Assembly (NCBI GenBank): GCA_027186245.1 | Contig: CP114481.1 | Location: forward strand, 23,405,501 to 23,469,500 | DNA length: 64,000 bases | From: Coriaria nepalensis | Taxonomy: Eukaryota; Streptophyta; Magnoliopsida; Cucurbitales; Coriariaceae | Direction of reading: 5' to 3' | In this document: piece by piece, positions 11,785-21,890 of the stretch | Position numbering within the stretch: position 1 is the stretch's first letter | Layout: the number at the start of each line of letters is the position of its first letter | Notes under the pieces: model-generated | The model's database searches: none | The model's input: only the letters and a program-made list of their open reading frames with translations | What the model was told of the DNA's origin: nothing | Program-made: the position numbers and the translations under genes

Positions 11785-13467
11785 ATAGAATTGGTTCGAG
11801 GTGCTTTCAAACAATTTAATGATACAAAAAGACTGAATGATATGCTTTCTAAGGCTAAAATAATGCATTGTTGTCTTCAATAGATTAATTGCAAGTTATG
11901 TAAGAAAATCATGTTTGGAGGGCGAAAATAAAATTCGTTCGAATAAATTTAGAATGATTTATTGACTAGAAGAGACTCAGTTACATGACTATAAGGCTAA
12001 ACAAATGCATTGTTGCCTTCAGTAGATCAACTGCAAGTTATGCAGGAAAGTCATCTCTAGAGGCCGAATTTCGTTCGAAGTAATTTAGAATGATTTAATA
12101 ACTAAAAGACAAGCAATAATATGACTTCAAGGCTAAAAAAATGCGTGGTTGCTTTCAATAGATCAATTGCAACTTATGCATGAAAGTCCTGTCTTAAATG
12201 CAAAAATAGAATTTGTTCGAAGTGCGTTCCAAGAATTTAATGATATGAAAAGACTGAATGATATACTTTTTAAGGCTAAAATAATGCATTGTTGTCGCCA
12301 ATAAGTTAATTGCAAGTTATGTAAGAAAATCATGTTTGAGGGGCAACAATAGAATTCGTTCAACTTAATTTAGAATGATTTAATGACTGGATGAGACTCA
12401 ATGACATGACTTTAAGGCAAAACAAATGCACTGTTGCCTTCGACAGATTAACTGCAAGTTGTGCACGAAAGTCATGTTTAAAGGCCGAATTTCGTTCGAA
12501 ACGATTTAGAATGATTGAATGACTAAAAGAAATGGAATAATATGATTTTAAGGCTAAAAAAATGCAAAGTTGCCTTCAATAGATCAATTGCAACTTTTGC
12601 ATGAAAGTCGTGTCTTAAATGCAAAAACAGAATTGGTACGAAGTGCTTTCAAACAATTTAATGATATAAAAAGACTGAATGATATGCTTTTTAAGGCTAA
12701 AATAATGCATTGTTGTCTTCAATAGATTAATTGCAAGTTATGTAAGAAAATCATGTTTCAAGGGCGAAAATAGAATTCGTTCAACATAATTTAGAATGAT
12801 TTAATGACTGGATGAGACTCAATGACATGAGTTTAAGGCTAAATAAATGCATTGTTGCCTTTAGTAGATCAACTGCAAGTTATGCACGAAAGTAATGTTT
12901 AAAGGCCGAATTTCGTTCGAAGCGATTTAGAATGATTTAATGACTAAAAGAGACCCAATAATATGATTATCAGGCCAACAAAATGCATAGTTGCCTTCAA
13001 TAGTTCAATTGCAACTTATGCATGAAAGTCGTGTCTTAAATGTAAAAATAGAATTGGTTCGAAGTGCTTTCAAACAATTTAATGATATAAAAAGACTGAA
13101 TGATATGCTTTTTAAGGCTAAAATAATGCATTGTTGTCTTCAGTAGATTAATTGCAAGTTATGTAAGAAAATCATGTTTGAAGGGCAAAAATAAAATTCG
13201 TTCGAATAAATTTAGAATGATTTATTGACTAGAAGAGACTCAGTAATATGACCTCAAGGCTAAACAAATGCATTGTTGCCACCAATAGATTAACTGCAAG
13301 TTATGCACGAAAGTCATGTTTAAAGGCCGAATTTCGTTCGAAGCGATTTAGAATGATTTAATGACTAAAGAAACGCAATAATATGATTTTAAGGCTAAAA
13401 AAATGCATAGTTGCCTTCAATAGATCAATTGCAACTTATGCATGAAAGTCGTGTCTTAAATGCAAAA

Positions 13468-13752
13468 ATAGAATTGGTTTGAAGTGCTTTCAAACAATTT
13501 AATGATATAAAAAGACTGAATGGTATGCTTTTGAAGGCTAAAATAATGCATTGTTGTCTTCAATAGATTAATTGCAAGTTATGTAAGAAAATCATGTTTC
13601 AAGGGCGAAAATAGAATTCGTTCAACATAATTTAGAATGATTTAATAACTAAAAGAGACCCAATAATATGATTATCAGGCTAAAAAACTGCATAGTTGCC
13701 TTCAATAATTCAATTGCAACTTATGCATGAAAGTCGTGTCTTAAATGTAAAA
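13468..13752 (+). repeat. 285-bp dimer, B/C fusion with early junction
   Basis: After a normal A subunit, B begins ATAGAATTCGTTCAACATAA and then passes into C within the shared AATTTAGAATGATTTA, continuing AATAACTAAAAGAGACC. About 136 bp (B end plus C start) is missing relative to a trimer. The junction lies in sequence identical between B and C, as expected for misaligned homologous recombination. Confidence 0.85.
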
Positions 13753-14594
13753 ATAGAATTGGTTCGAAGTGCTTTCAAACAATTTAATGATATAAAAAGA
13801 CTGAATGATATGCTTTTTAAGGCCAAAATAATGCATTCTTGTCTTCAATAGATTAATTGCAAGTTATGTAAGAAAACCATGTTTGAAGGGCGAAAATAAA
13901 ATTCGTTCGAATAAATATAGAATGATTTATTGACTAGAAGAGACTCAGTGACATGACTTTAAGGCCAAACAAATGCATTGTTGCCTTCAGTAGATCAACT
14001 GCAAGTTATGCACGAAAGTAATGTTTAAAGGCCGAATTTCGTTCGAAGCGATTTAGAATGATTTAATGACTAAAAGAGACCCAATAATATGATTATCAGG
14101 CTAAAAAAATGCATAGTTGCCTTCAATAGTTCAATTGCAACTTATGCATGAAAGTCGTGTCTTAAATGTAAAAATAGAATTGGTTCGAAGTGCTTTCAAA
14201 CAATTTAATGATATAAAAAGACTGAATGATATGCTTTTTAAGGCCAAAATAATGCATTGTTGTCTTCAATAGATTAATTGCAAGTTATGTAAGAAAATCA
14301 TGTTTGAAGGGTGAAAATAATATTCGTTTGAATTAATTTAGAATGATTTATTGACTAGAAGAGACTTAGTGACATGTCTTTAAGGCTAAACAAATGCATT
14401 ATTGCCTTCAGTAGATCAACTGCAAGTTCTGCACTAAAGTCATGTTTAAAGGCCAAATTTCGTTGGAAGTAATTTAGAATGATTTAATGACTAAAAGAGA
14501 CGCAATGATATGACTTTTAGGCAAAAAATATGCATAGTTGCCCTCAATTGATCAATTGCAACTTATGCATGAAAACCGTGTCTTAAATGCAAAA

Positions 14595-14879
14595 ATAGAA
14601 TTAGTTCGAAGTGCTTTCCAACAATTTAATGGTATAAAAAGACTGAATGATATGCTTTTTAAGGCTAAAATAATGCATTGTTGTCTTCAATAGATTAATT
14701 GCAAGTTATGTAAGAAAACCATGTTTCAAGGGCGAAAATAGAATTCGTTCAACATAATTTAGAATGATTTAATGACTGGATGAGACTCAATGACATGAGT
14801 TTAAGGCTAAACAAATGCATTATTGCCTTCAATAGTTCAATTGCAACTTATGCAAGAAAGTCATGTGTTAAATGCAAAA
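14595..14879 (+). repeat. 285-bp dimer, B/C fusion with late junction
   Basis: B runs through GAGTTTAAGGCTAAAC and ATTATTGCCTTCAATAG, then switches to C-type TTCAATTGCAACTTATGC and GTGTTAAATGC. The junction is in or next to the conserved CTTCAATAG. The following A has unusual bases (TTGGCACGAAGTGCG). The dimers at 15721 and 17267 share this junction. Confidence 0.85.
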
Positions 14880-15720
14880 ATAGAATTGGCACGAAGTGCG
14901 TTTAAACAATTTAATGATATAAAAAGAGTAAAAGATATGCTTTTTAAGGCTAAAATAATACATTGTTGTCTTCAATAGATAAATTGCAAGCTATGTAAGA
15001 AAATCGTGTTTGAAGGGCGAAAATAAATTTCGTTCGAATAAATTTAGAATGATTTATTGACTAGAAGAGACTCAGTAACATGACTTTAATGCTAAACAAA
15101 TGCATTGTTGCCTTCAGTAGATCAACTGCAAGTTATGCACGAAAGTAATGTTTAAAGGCTGAATTTCGTTCGAAGCGATTTAGAATGATTTAATGACTAA
15201 AGAAACGCAATAATATGATTTTAAGGCTAAAAAAATGAATAGTTGCCTTCTATAGATCAATTGCAACTTATGCCTGAAAATCGTGCCTTAAATGCAAAAA
15301 TAGAATTTGTTCGAAGTGCTTGCAAACAATTTAATGATATGGAAAGACTGAATGATATACTTTTTAAGGCTAAAATAATGCATTGTTGTCTTCAATAGAT
15401 TAATTGCAAGTTATGTAAGAAAATCATGTTTGGTGGGCAAAAATAAAATTCGTTCGAATAAATATAGAATGATTTATTGACTAGAAGAGACTCAGTGACA
15501 TGACTTTAAGGCTAAACAAATGCATTGTTGCCTTCTGTAGATCAACTGCAAGTTATGCACGAAAGTAATGTTTAAAGGCCGAATTTCGTTCGAAGCAATT
15601 TGGAATGATTTAATGACTAAAAGAGACCCAATAATATGATTATCAGGCTAAAAAAATGCATAGTTGCCTTCAATAGATCAATTGCAACTTATGCATGAAA
15701 GTCGTGTCTTAAATGCAAAA

Positions 15721-16005
15721 ATAGAATTGGTTCGAAGTGCTTTCAAACAATTTAATGATATAAAAAGACTGAATGATATGCTTTTTAAGGCTAAAATAAT
15801 GCATTGTTGTCTTCAATAGATTAATTGCAAGTTATGTAAGAAAATCATGTTTCAAGGGCGAAAATAGAATTCGTTCAACATAATTTAGAATGATTTAATG
15901 ACTGGATGAGACTCAATGACATGAGTTTAAGGCTAAACAAATGCATTATTGCCTTCAATAGTTCAATTGCAACTTATACAAGAATGTCATGTGTTAAATG
16001 CAAAA
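15721..16005 (+). repeat. 285-bp dimer, B/C fusion with late junction
   Basis: It has the same structure as the dimer at 14595: B through ATTATTGCCTTCAATAG, then C-type TTCAATTGCAACTTATAC and GTGTTAAATGC. Shared flanking variants (GAGTTTAAGGC before, TAATACATTG after) indicate that one fusion was copied rather than formed repeatedly. Confidence 0.85.
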
Positions 16006-17266
16006 ATAGAATTGGTTCGAAGTGCGGTCAAACATTTTAATGATATAAAAAGGCTAAATGATATGCTTTTTAAGGCTAAAATAATACATTGTTGTCTTCA
16101 ATAGATAAATTTCAAGCTATGTAAGAAAATCATGTTTGAAGGGCGAAAATAAAATTCGTTCGAATAAATTTAGAATGATTTATTCCTAGAAGAGACTCAG
16201 TGACATGACTTTAAGGCTAAACAAATGCATTGTTGCCTTCAGTAGATCAACTGCAAGTTGTGCACGAAAATCATGTTTAAAGGCTGAATTTCGTTCGAAG
16301 CTATTTAGAACGATTTAATGACTAAAAGAGACGCGATAATATGATTTTAAGGCTAAAAAAATACATAGTTGCCTTCAATAGTTCAATTGCAACTTATGCA
16401 TGAAAGTCGTGTCTTCAATGCAAAAATAGAATTGGTTCGAAGTGCTTTCAAACAATTTAATGATATAAAAAGACTGAATGATATGCTTTTTAAGGCTAAA
16501 ATAATGCATTGTTGTCTTCAATAGATTAATTGCGAGTTATGTAACAAAACCATGTTTGAAGGGCGAAAATAAAATTCGTTCGAATAAATATAGAATGATT
16601 TAGTGACTAGAAGAGACTCAGTGACATGACTCTAAGGCTAAACAAATGCATTGTTGCCTTCAGTAGATCAACTGCAACTTATGCACGAAAGTCATGTTTA
16701 AAGGCCGAATTTCATTCGAAGCGATTTAGAATGATTTAATGACTAAAAGAGACCCAATAATATGATTATCAGGCTAAAAAAATGCATAGTTGCCTTCAAT
16801 AGTTCAATTGCTACTTATGCATGAAAGTCGTGTCTTAAATGTAAAAATAGAATTGGTTCGAAGTGCTTTCAAACAATTTAATGATATAAAAAGACTGAAT
16901 GATATGCTTTTTAAGGCTAAAATAATGCATTGTTGTCTTCAAAAGATTAATTGCAAGTTATGTAAGAAAATCATGTTTGAAGGGCGAAAATAAAATTCGT
17001 CCGAATAAATTTAGAATGATTTATTGACTAGAAGAGACTCAGTAACATGACTTTAAGGCTAAACAAATGCATTGTTGCCACCAATAGATTAACTGCAAGT
17101 TATGCATGAAAGTCATGTTTAAAGGACGAATTTCGTTCGAAGCGATTTAGAATGATTTAATGACTAAAGAAACGCAATTATATGATTTAAAGGCTAAAAA
17201 AATGCATAGTTGCCCTCAATAGATCAATTGCAACTTAAGCATGAAAGTCGTGCCTTAAGTGCAAAA

Positions 17267-17551
17267 ATAGAATTGGTTCGAAGTGCTTTCAAACAATTTA
17301 ATGATATAAAAAGACTGAATGATATGCTTTTTAAGGCTAAAATAATGCATTGTTGTCTTCAATAGATTAATTGCAAGTTATGTAAGAAAATCATGTTTCA
17401 AGGGCGAAAATAGAATTCGTTCAACATAATTTAGAATGATTTAATGACTGGATGAGACTCAATGACATGAGTTTAAGGCTAAACAAATGCATTATTGCCT
17501 TCAATAGTTCAATTGCAACTTATGCATGAAAGTCATGTGTTAAATGCAAAA
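17267..17551 (+). repeat. 285-bp dimer, B/C fusion with late junction
   Basis: It has the same junction as the dimers at 14595 and 15721, with TTATGCATGAAAGTCATG after the switch where the others have GCAAGAA or ACAAGAA. It is followed by an A subunit with GTGCGTTCAAACAATTT and GACTAAATGATATGC, the marker that also follows the dimer at 20497. Confidence 0.85.
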
Positions 17552-18600
17552 ATAGAATTGGTTCGAAGTGCGTTCAAACAATTTAATGATATAAAAAGAC
17601 TAAATGATATGCTTTTTAAGGCTAAAATAATACATTGTTGTCTTCAATAGATAAATTGCAAGCTATGTAAGAAAATCATGTTTGAAGGGCGAAAATAAAA
17701 TTTGTTCGAACAAATTTAGAATGATTTATTGACTAGAAGAGACTCAGTGACATGACTTTAAGGCTAAACAAATGCATTGTTGCCTTCAGTAGATCAACTG
17801 AAAGTTATGCACGAAAATCATGTTTAAAGGCCGAATTTCGTTCGAAGCTATTTAGAATGATTTAATGACTAAAAGAGATGCAATAATATGATTTTAAGGC
17901 TAAAAAAATGCATAGTTGCCTTCAATAGTTCAATTGCAACTTATGCATGAAAGTCGAGTCTTAAATGCAAAAATAGAATTGGTTCCAAGTGCTTTCAAAC
18001 AATTTAATGATATAAAAAGACTGAATGATATGCTTTTTAAGTCTAAAATAATGCATTGTTGTCTTCAAAAGATTAATTGCAAGTTATGTAAGAAAATCAT
18101 GTTTGAAGGGCGAAAGTAAAATTCGTTCGAATAAATTTAGAATGATTTATTGACTAGAAGAGACTCAGTAACATGACTTTAAGGCTAAACAAATGCATTG
18201 TTGCCACCAATAGATTAACTGCAAGTTATGCATGAAAGTCATGTTTAAAGCACGAATTTTGTTCGAAGCGATTTAGAATGATTTAATGACTAAAGAAACG
18301 CAATAACATGATTTTAAGGCTAAAAAAATGCATAGTTGCCTTCAATAAATCAATTGCAACTTAAGCATGAAAGTAGTGTCTTAAATGCAAAAATAGAATT
18401 GGTTCGAAGTGCTTTCAAACAATTTAATGATATAAAAAGACTGAATGATATGCTTTTTAAGGCTAAAATAATGCATTGTTGTCTTCAATAGATTAATTGC
18501 AAGTTATGTAAGAAAATCATGTTTCAAGGGCGAAAATAGAATTCGTTCAACATAATTTAGAATGATTTAATGACTGGATGAGACTCAATGACATGAGTTT
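17552..18600. repeat. HOR block repeated 3230 bp downstream (first copy)
   Basis: The block matches 20782-21830 at a 3230-bp offset. Shared rare features are GACTAAATGATATGC and TAATACATTGTTG in the first A, AGAGATGCAATAATATG in C, TTTTTAAGTCTAAAATAATG with CAAAAGATTAATTGC in the next A, and GTTGCCACCAATAG in the next B. A few substitutions separate the copies (for example GTCGAGTC versus GTCGTGTC). The copies diverge past 18600, where one has CAGTAGATC and the other CAATAGTTC. Confidence 0.82.
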
Positions 18601-19999
18601 AAGGCTAAATAAATGCATTGTTGCCTTCAGTAGATCAACTGCAAGTTATGCACGAAAGTAATGTTTAAAGGCCGAATTTCGTTCGAAGCGATTTAGAATG
18701 ATTTAATGACTAAAAGAGACCCAATAATATGATTATCAGGCTAAAAAAATGCATAGTTGCCTTCAATAGTTCAATTGCAACTTATGCATGAAAGTCGTGT
18801 CTTAAATGTAAAAATAGAATTGGTTCGAAGTGCTTTCAAACAATTTAATGATATAAAAAGACTGAATGATATGCTTTTTAAGGCTAAAATAATGCATTGT
18901 TGTCTTCAATAGATTAATTGCAAGTTATGTAAGAAAATCATGTTTCAAGGGCGAAAATAAAATTCGTTCGAATAAATATAGAATGATTTATTGACTAGAA
19001 GAGACTTAGTGACATGACTTTAAGGCTAAACAAATGCATTGTTGCCTTCAGTAGATCAACTGCAAGTTATGCACGAAAGTAATGTTTAAAGGCCGAATTT
19101 CGTTCGAAGCGATTTAGAATGATTTAATGACTAAAAGAGACCCAATAATATGATTATTAGGCCAAAAAAATGCATAGTTGCCTTCAATAGTTCAATTGCA
19201 ACTTATGCATGAAAGTCGTGTCTTAAATGTAAAAATAGAATTGGTTCGAAGTGCTTTCAAACAATTTAATGATATAAAAAGACTGAATGATATGCTTTTT
19301 AAGGCTAAAATAATGCATTGTTGTCTTCAATAGATTAATTGCAAGTTATGTAAGAAAATGATATTCGAAGGGCAAAAATAAAATTCGTTCGAATAAATTT
19401 AGAATGATTTACTGACTAGAAGAGACTCAGTAACATGACTCTAAGACTAAACAAATGCATTGTTGCCACCAATAGATTAACTGCAAGTTATGCACGAAAG
19501 TCATGTTTAAAGGCCGAATTTCGTTCGAAGCGATTTAGAATGATTTAATGACTAAAGAAACGCAATAATATGATTTTAAGGCTAAAAAAATGCATACTTG
19601 CCTTCTATAGATCAATTGCAACTTATGCATGAAAATCGTGCCTTAAATGCAAAAATAGAATTTGTTCGAAGTGCTTGCAAACAATTTAATGAGATGGAAA
19701 GACTGGATGATATACTTTTTAAGGCTAAAATAATGCATTGTTGTCTTCAATAGATTAATTGCAAGTTATGTAAGAAAATCATGTTTGGAGAGCAAAGATA
19801 AAATTCGTTCGAATAAATATAGAATGATTTATTGACTAGAAGAGACTCAGTGACATGACTTTAAGGCTAAACAAATGCATTGTTGCCTTCAGTAGATCAA
19901 CTGCAAGTTATGCACGAAAGTCATGTTTAAAGGCCGAATTTCGTTCGAAGCGATTTGGAATTATTTAATGACTAGAAGAGACCCAATAATATGATTATC

Positions 20000-20740
20000 A
20001 GGCTAAAAAAATGCGTGGTTGCTTTCAATAGATCAATTGCAACTTATGCATGAAAGTCCTGTCTTAAATGCAAAAATAGAATTGGTTCGAAGTGCGTTCC
20101 AACAATTTAATGATATGAAAAGACTGAATGATATACTTTTTAAGGCTAAAATAATGCATTGTTGTCGTCAATAAGTTAATTGCAAGTTATGTAAGAAAAT
20201 CATGTTTAAGGGGCAACAATAGAATTCGTTCAACTTAATTTAGAATGATTTCATGACTCGATGAGACTCAATGACATGACTTTAAGGCTAAACAAATGCA
20301 CTGTTGCCTTCGACAGATTAACTGCAAGTTGTGCACGAAAGTCATGTTTAAAGGCCGAATTTCGTTCGAAACGATTTAGAATGATTGAATGACTAAAAGA
20401 AACGCAATAATATGATTTTAAGGCTAAAAAAATGCAAAGTTGCCTTCAATAGATCAATTGCAACTTATGCATGAAAGTCGTGTCTTAAGTGCGAAAACAG
20501 AATTGGTACGAAGTGCTTTCAAACAATTTAATGATATAAAAAGACTGAATGATATGCTTTTTAAGGCTAAAATAATGCATTGTTGTCTTCAATAGATTAA
20601 TTGCAAGTTATGTAAGAAAATCATGTTTCAAGGGCGAAAATAGAATTCGTTCAACATAATTTAGAATGATTTAATGACTGGATGAGACTCAATGACATGA
20701 GTTTAAGGCTAAATAAATGCATTGTTGCCTTCAGTAGATC
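20000..20740. repeat. Island of domain-2-type sequence within domain 3
   Basis: From about 20010 to 20740 the array has the markers of 7085-7830 and 12130-12880: AATGCGTGGTTGC, GAAAGTCCTGTC, GTGCGTTCCAACAATTT, TTGTCGTCAATAAG, GGGGCAACAATAG, CGACAGATTAACTGC, GTTGTGCACG, GATTGAATGAC and GAATTGGTACGAAG. The sequence on both sides is of domain-3 type (GATTATCAGGC before; TTATGCAAGAAAGTCATG after). The island sits about 12.9 kb and 7.9 kb from its two relatives, so it records long-range transfer within the array. Confidence 0.78.
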
Positions 20741-20781
20741 AACTGCAAGTTATGCAAGAAAGTCATGTGTTAAATGCAAAA
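20497..20781 (+). repeat. 285-bp dimer, B/C fusion with a different junction
   Basis: Unlike the dimers at 14595, 15721 and 17267, the B part continues through CAGTAGATCAACTGCAAG before changing to GCAAGAAAGTCATG and GTGTTAAATGC. Either the junction formed independently, or the B side of the older fusion was converted to the local B sequence. What follows is the same as after the 17267 dimer, which favours conversion. Confidence 0.8.
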
Positions 20782-21830
20782 ATAGAATTGGTTCGAAGTG
20801 CGTTCAAACAATTTAATGATATAAAAAGACTAAATGATATGCTTTTTAAGGCTAAAATAATACATTGTTGTCTTCAATAGATAAATTGCAAGCTATGTAA
20901 GAAAATCATGTTTGAAGGGCGAAAATAAATTTTGTTCGAATAAATTTAGAATGATTTATTGACTAGAAGAGACTCAGTGACATGACTTTAAGGCTAAACA
21001 AATGCATTGTTGCCTTCAGTAGATCAACTGCAAGTTATGCACGAAAATCATGTTTAAAGGCCGAATTTCGTTCGAAGCTATTTAGAATGATTTAATGACT
21101 AAAAGAGATGCAATAATATGATTTTAAGGCTAAAAAAATGCATAGTTGCCTTCAATAGTTCAATTGCAACTTATGCATGAAAGTCGTGTCTTAAATGCAA
21201 AAATAGAATTGGTTCGAAGTGGTTTCAAACAATTTAATGATATAAAAAGACTGAATGATATGCTTTTTAAGTCTAAAATAATGCATTGTTGTCTTCAAAA
21301 GATTAATTGCAAGTTATGTAAGAAAATCATGTTTGAAGGGCGAAAATAAAATTCGTTCGAATAAATTTAGAATGATTTATTGACTAGAAGAGACTCAGTT
21401 ACATGACTTTATGGCTAAACAAATGCATTGTTGCCACCAATAGATTAACTGCAAGTTATGCATGAAAGTCATGTTTAAAGGACGAATTTCGTTCGAAGCG
21501 ATTCAGAATGATTTAATGACTAAAGAAACGCAATAATATGATTTTAAGGCTAAAAAAATGCATAGTTGCCTTCAATAGAACAATTGCAACTTAAGCATGA
21601 AAGTCGTGTCTTAAATGCAAAAATAGAATTGGTTCGAAGGGCTTTCAAACAATTTAATGATATAAAAAGACTGAATGATATGCTTTTTAAGGCTAAAATA
21701 ATGCATTGTTGTCTTCAATAGATTAATTGCAAGTTATGTAAGAAAATCATGTTTCAAGGGCGAAAATAAAATTCGTTGAACATAATTTAGAATGATTTAA
21801 TGACTGGATGAGACTCAATGACATGAGTTT
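20782..21830. repeat. HOR block, second copy (3230-bp offset)
   Basis: Partner of 17552-18600, with the same order of variants. The CAAAAGATTAATTGC change in the A subunit near 21296 removes a TAG stop that nearly all other A subunits have, which is why a short open frame appears here and at the partner site. Confidence 0.82.
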
Positions 21831-21863
21831 AAGGCTAAACAAATGCATTATTGCCTTCAATAG

Positions 21864-21890
21864 TTCAATTGCAACTTATGCAAGAAAGTC
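21864..21890 (+). repeat. C-type patch inside a B subunit (restored trimer)
   Basis: The B subunit of unit 21623 carries ATTATTGCCTTCAATAG and TTCAATTGCAACTTATGC with CAAGAAAGTCA, exactly the junction of the late-type B/C dimers. It then returns to B (CGTTTAAAGGCC) and goes on through a full C, so the unit is 421 bp. The simplest reading is that a dimer recombined with a normal trimer and regained the missing subunit, leaving the scar. Confidence 0.72.

Larger units (their letters stand above)
8000..13047. repeat. Domain 2, copy 2 of the 12-unit HOR
   Basis: Units start at 8000, 8421, 8842, 9263, 9684, 10105, 10526, 10947, 11368, 11785, 12206 and 12627. Each lies 12 units after its partner in copy 1. 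The TTGAATTGGTTCATTG unit occurs once here (9684) but twice in copy 1 (4632, 5895), consistent with the extra 1263-bp duplication arising in copy 1 or being overwritten here. From about 10375 to 11640 this copy carries a different set of variants, including a C-like patch in the B subunit at 10767. After 13190 the 12-unit order is lost, so there is no third copy. Confidence 0.86.
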
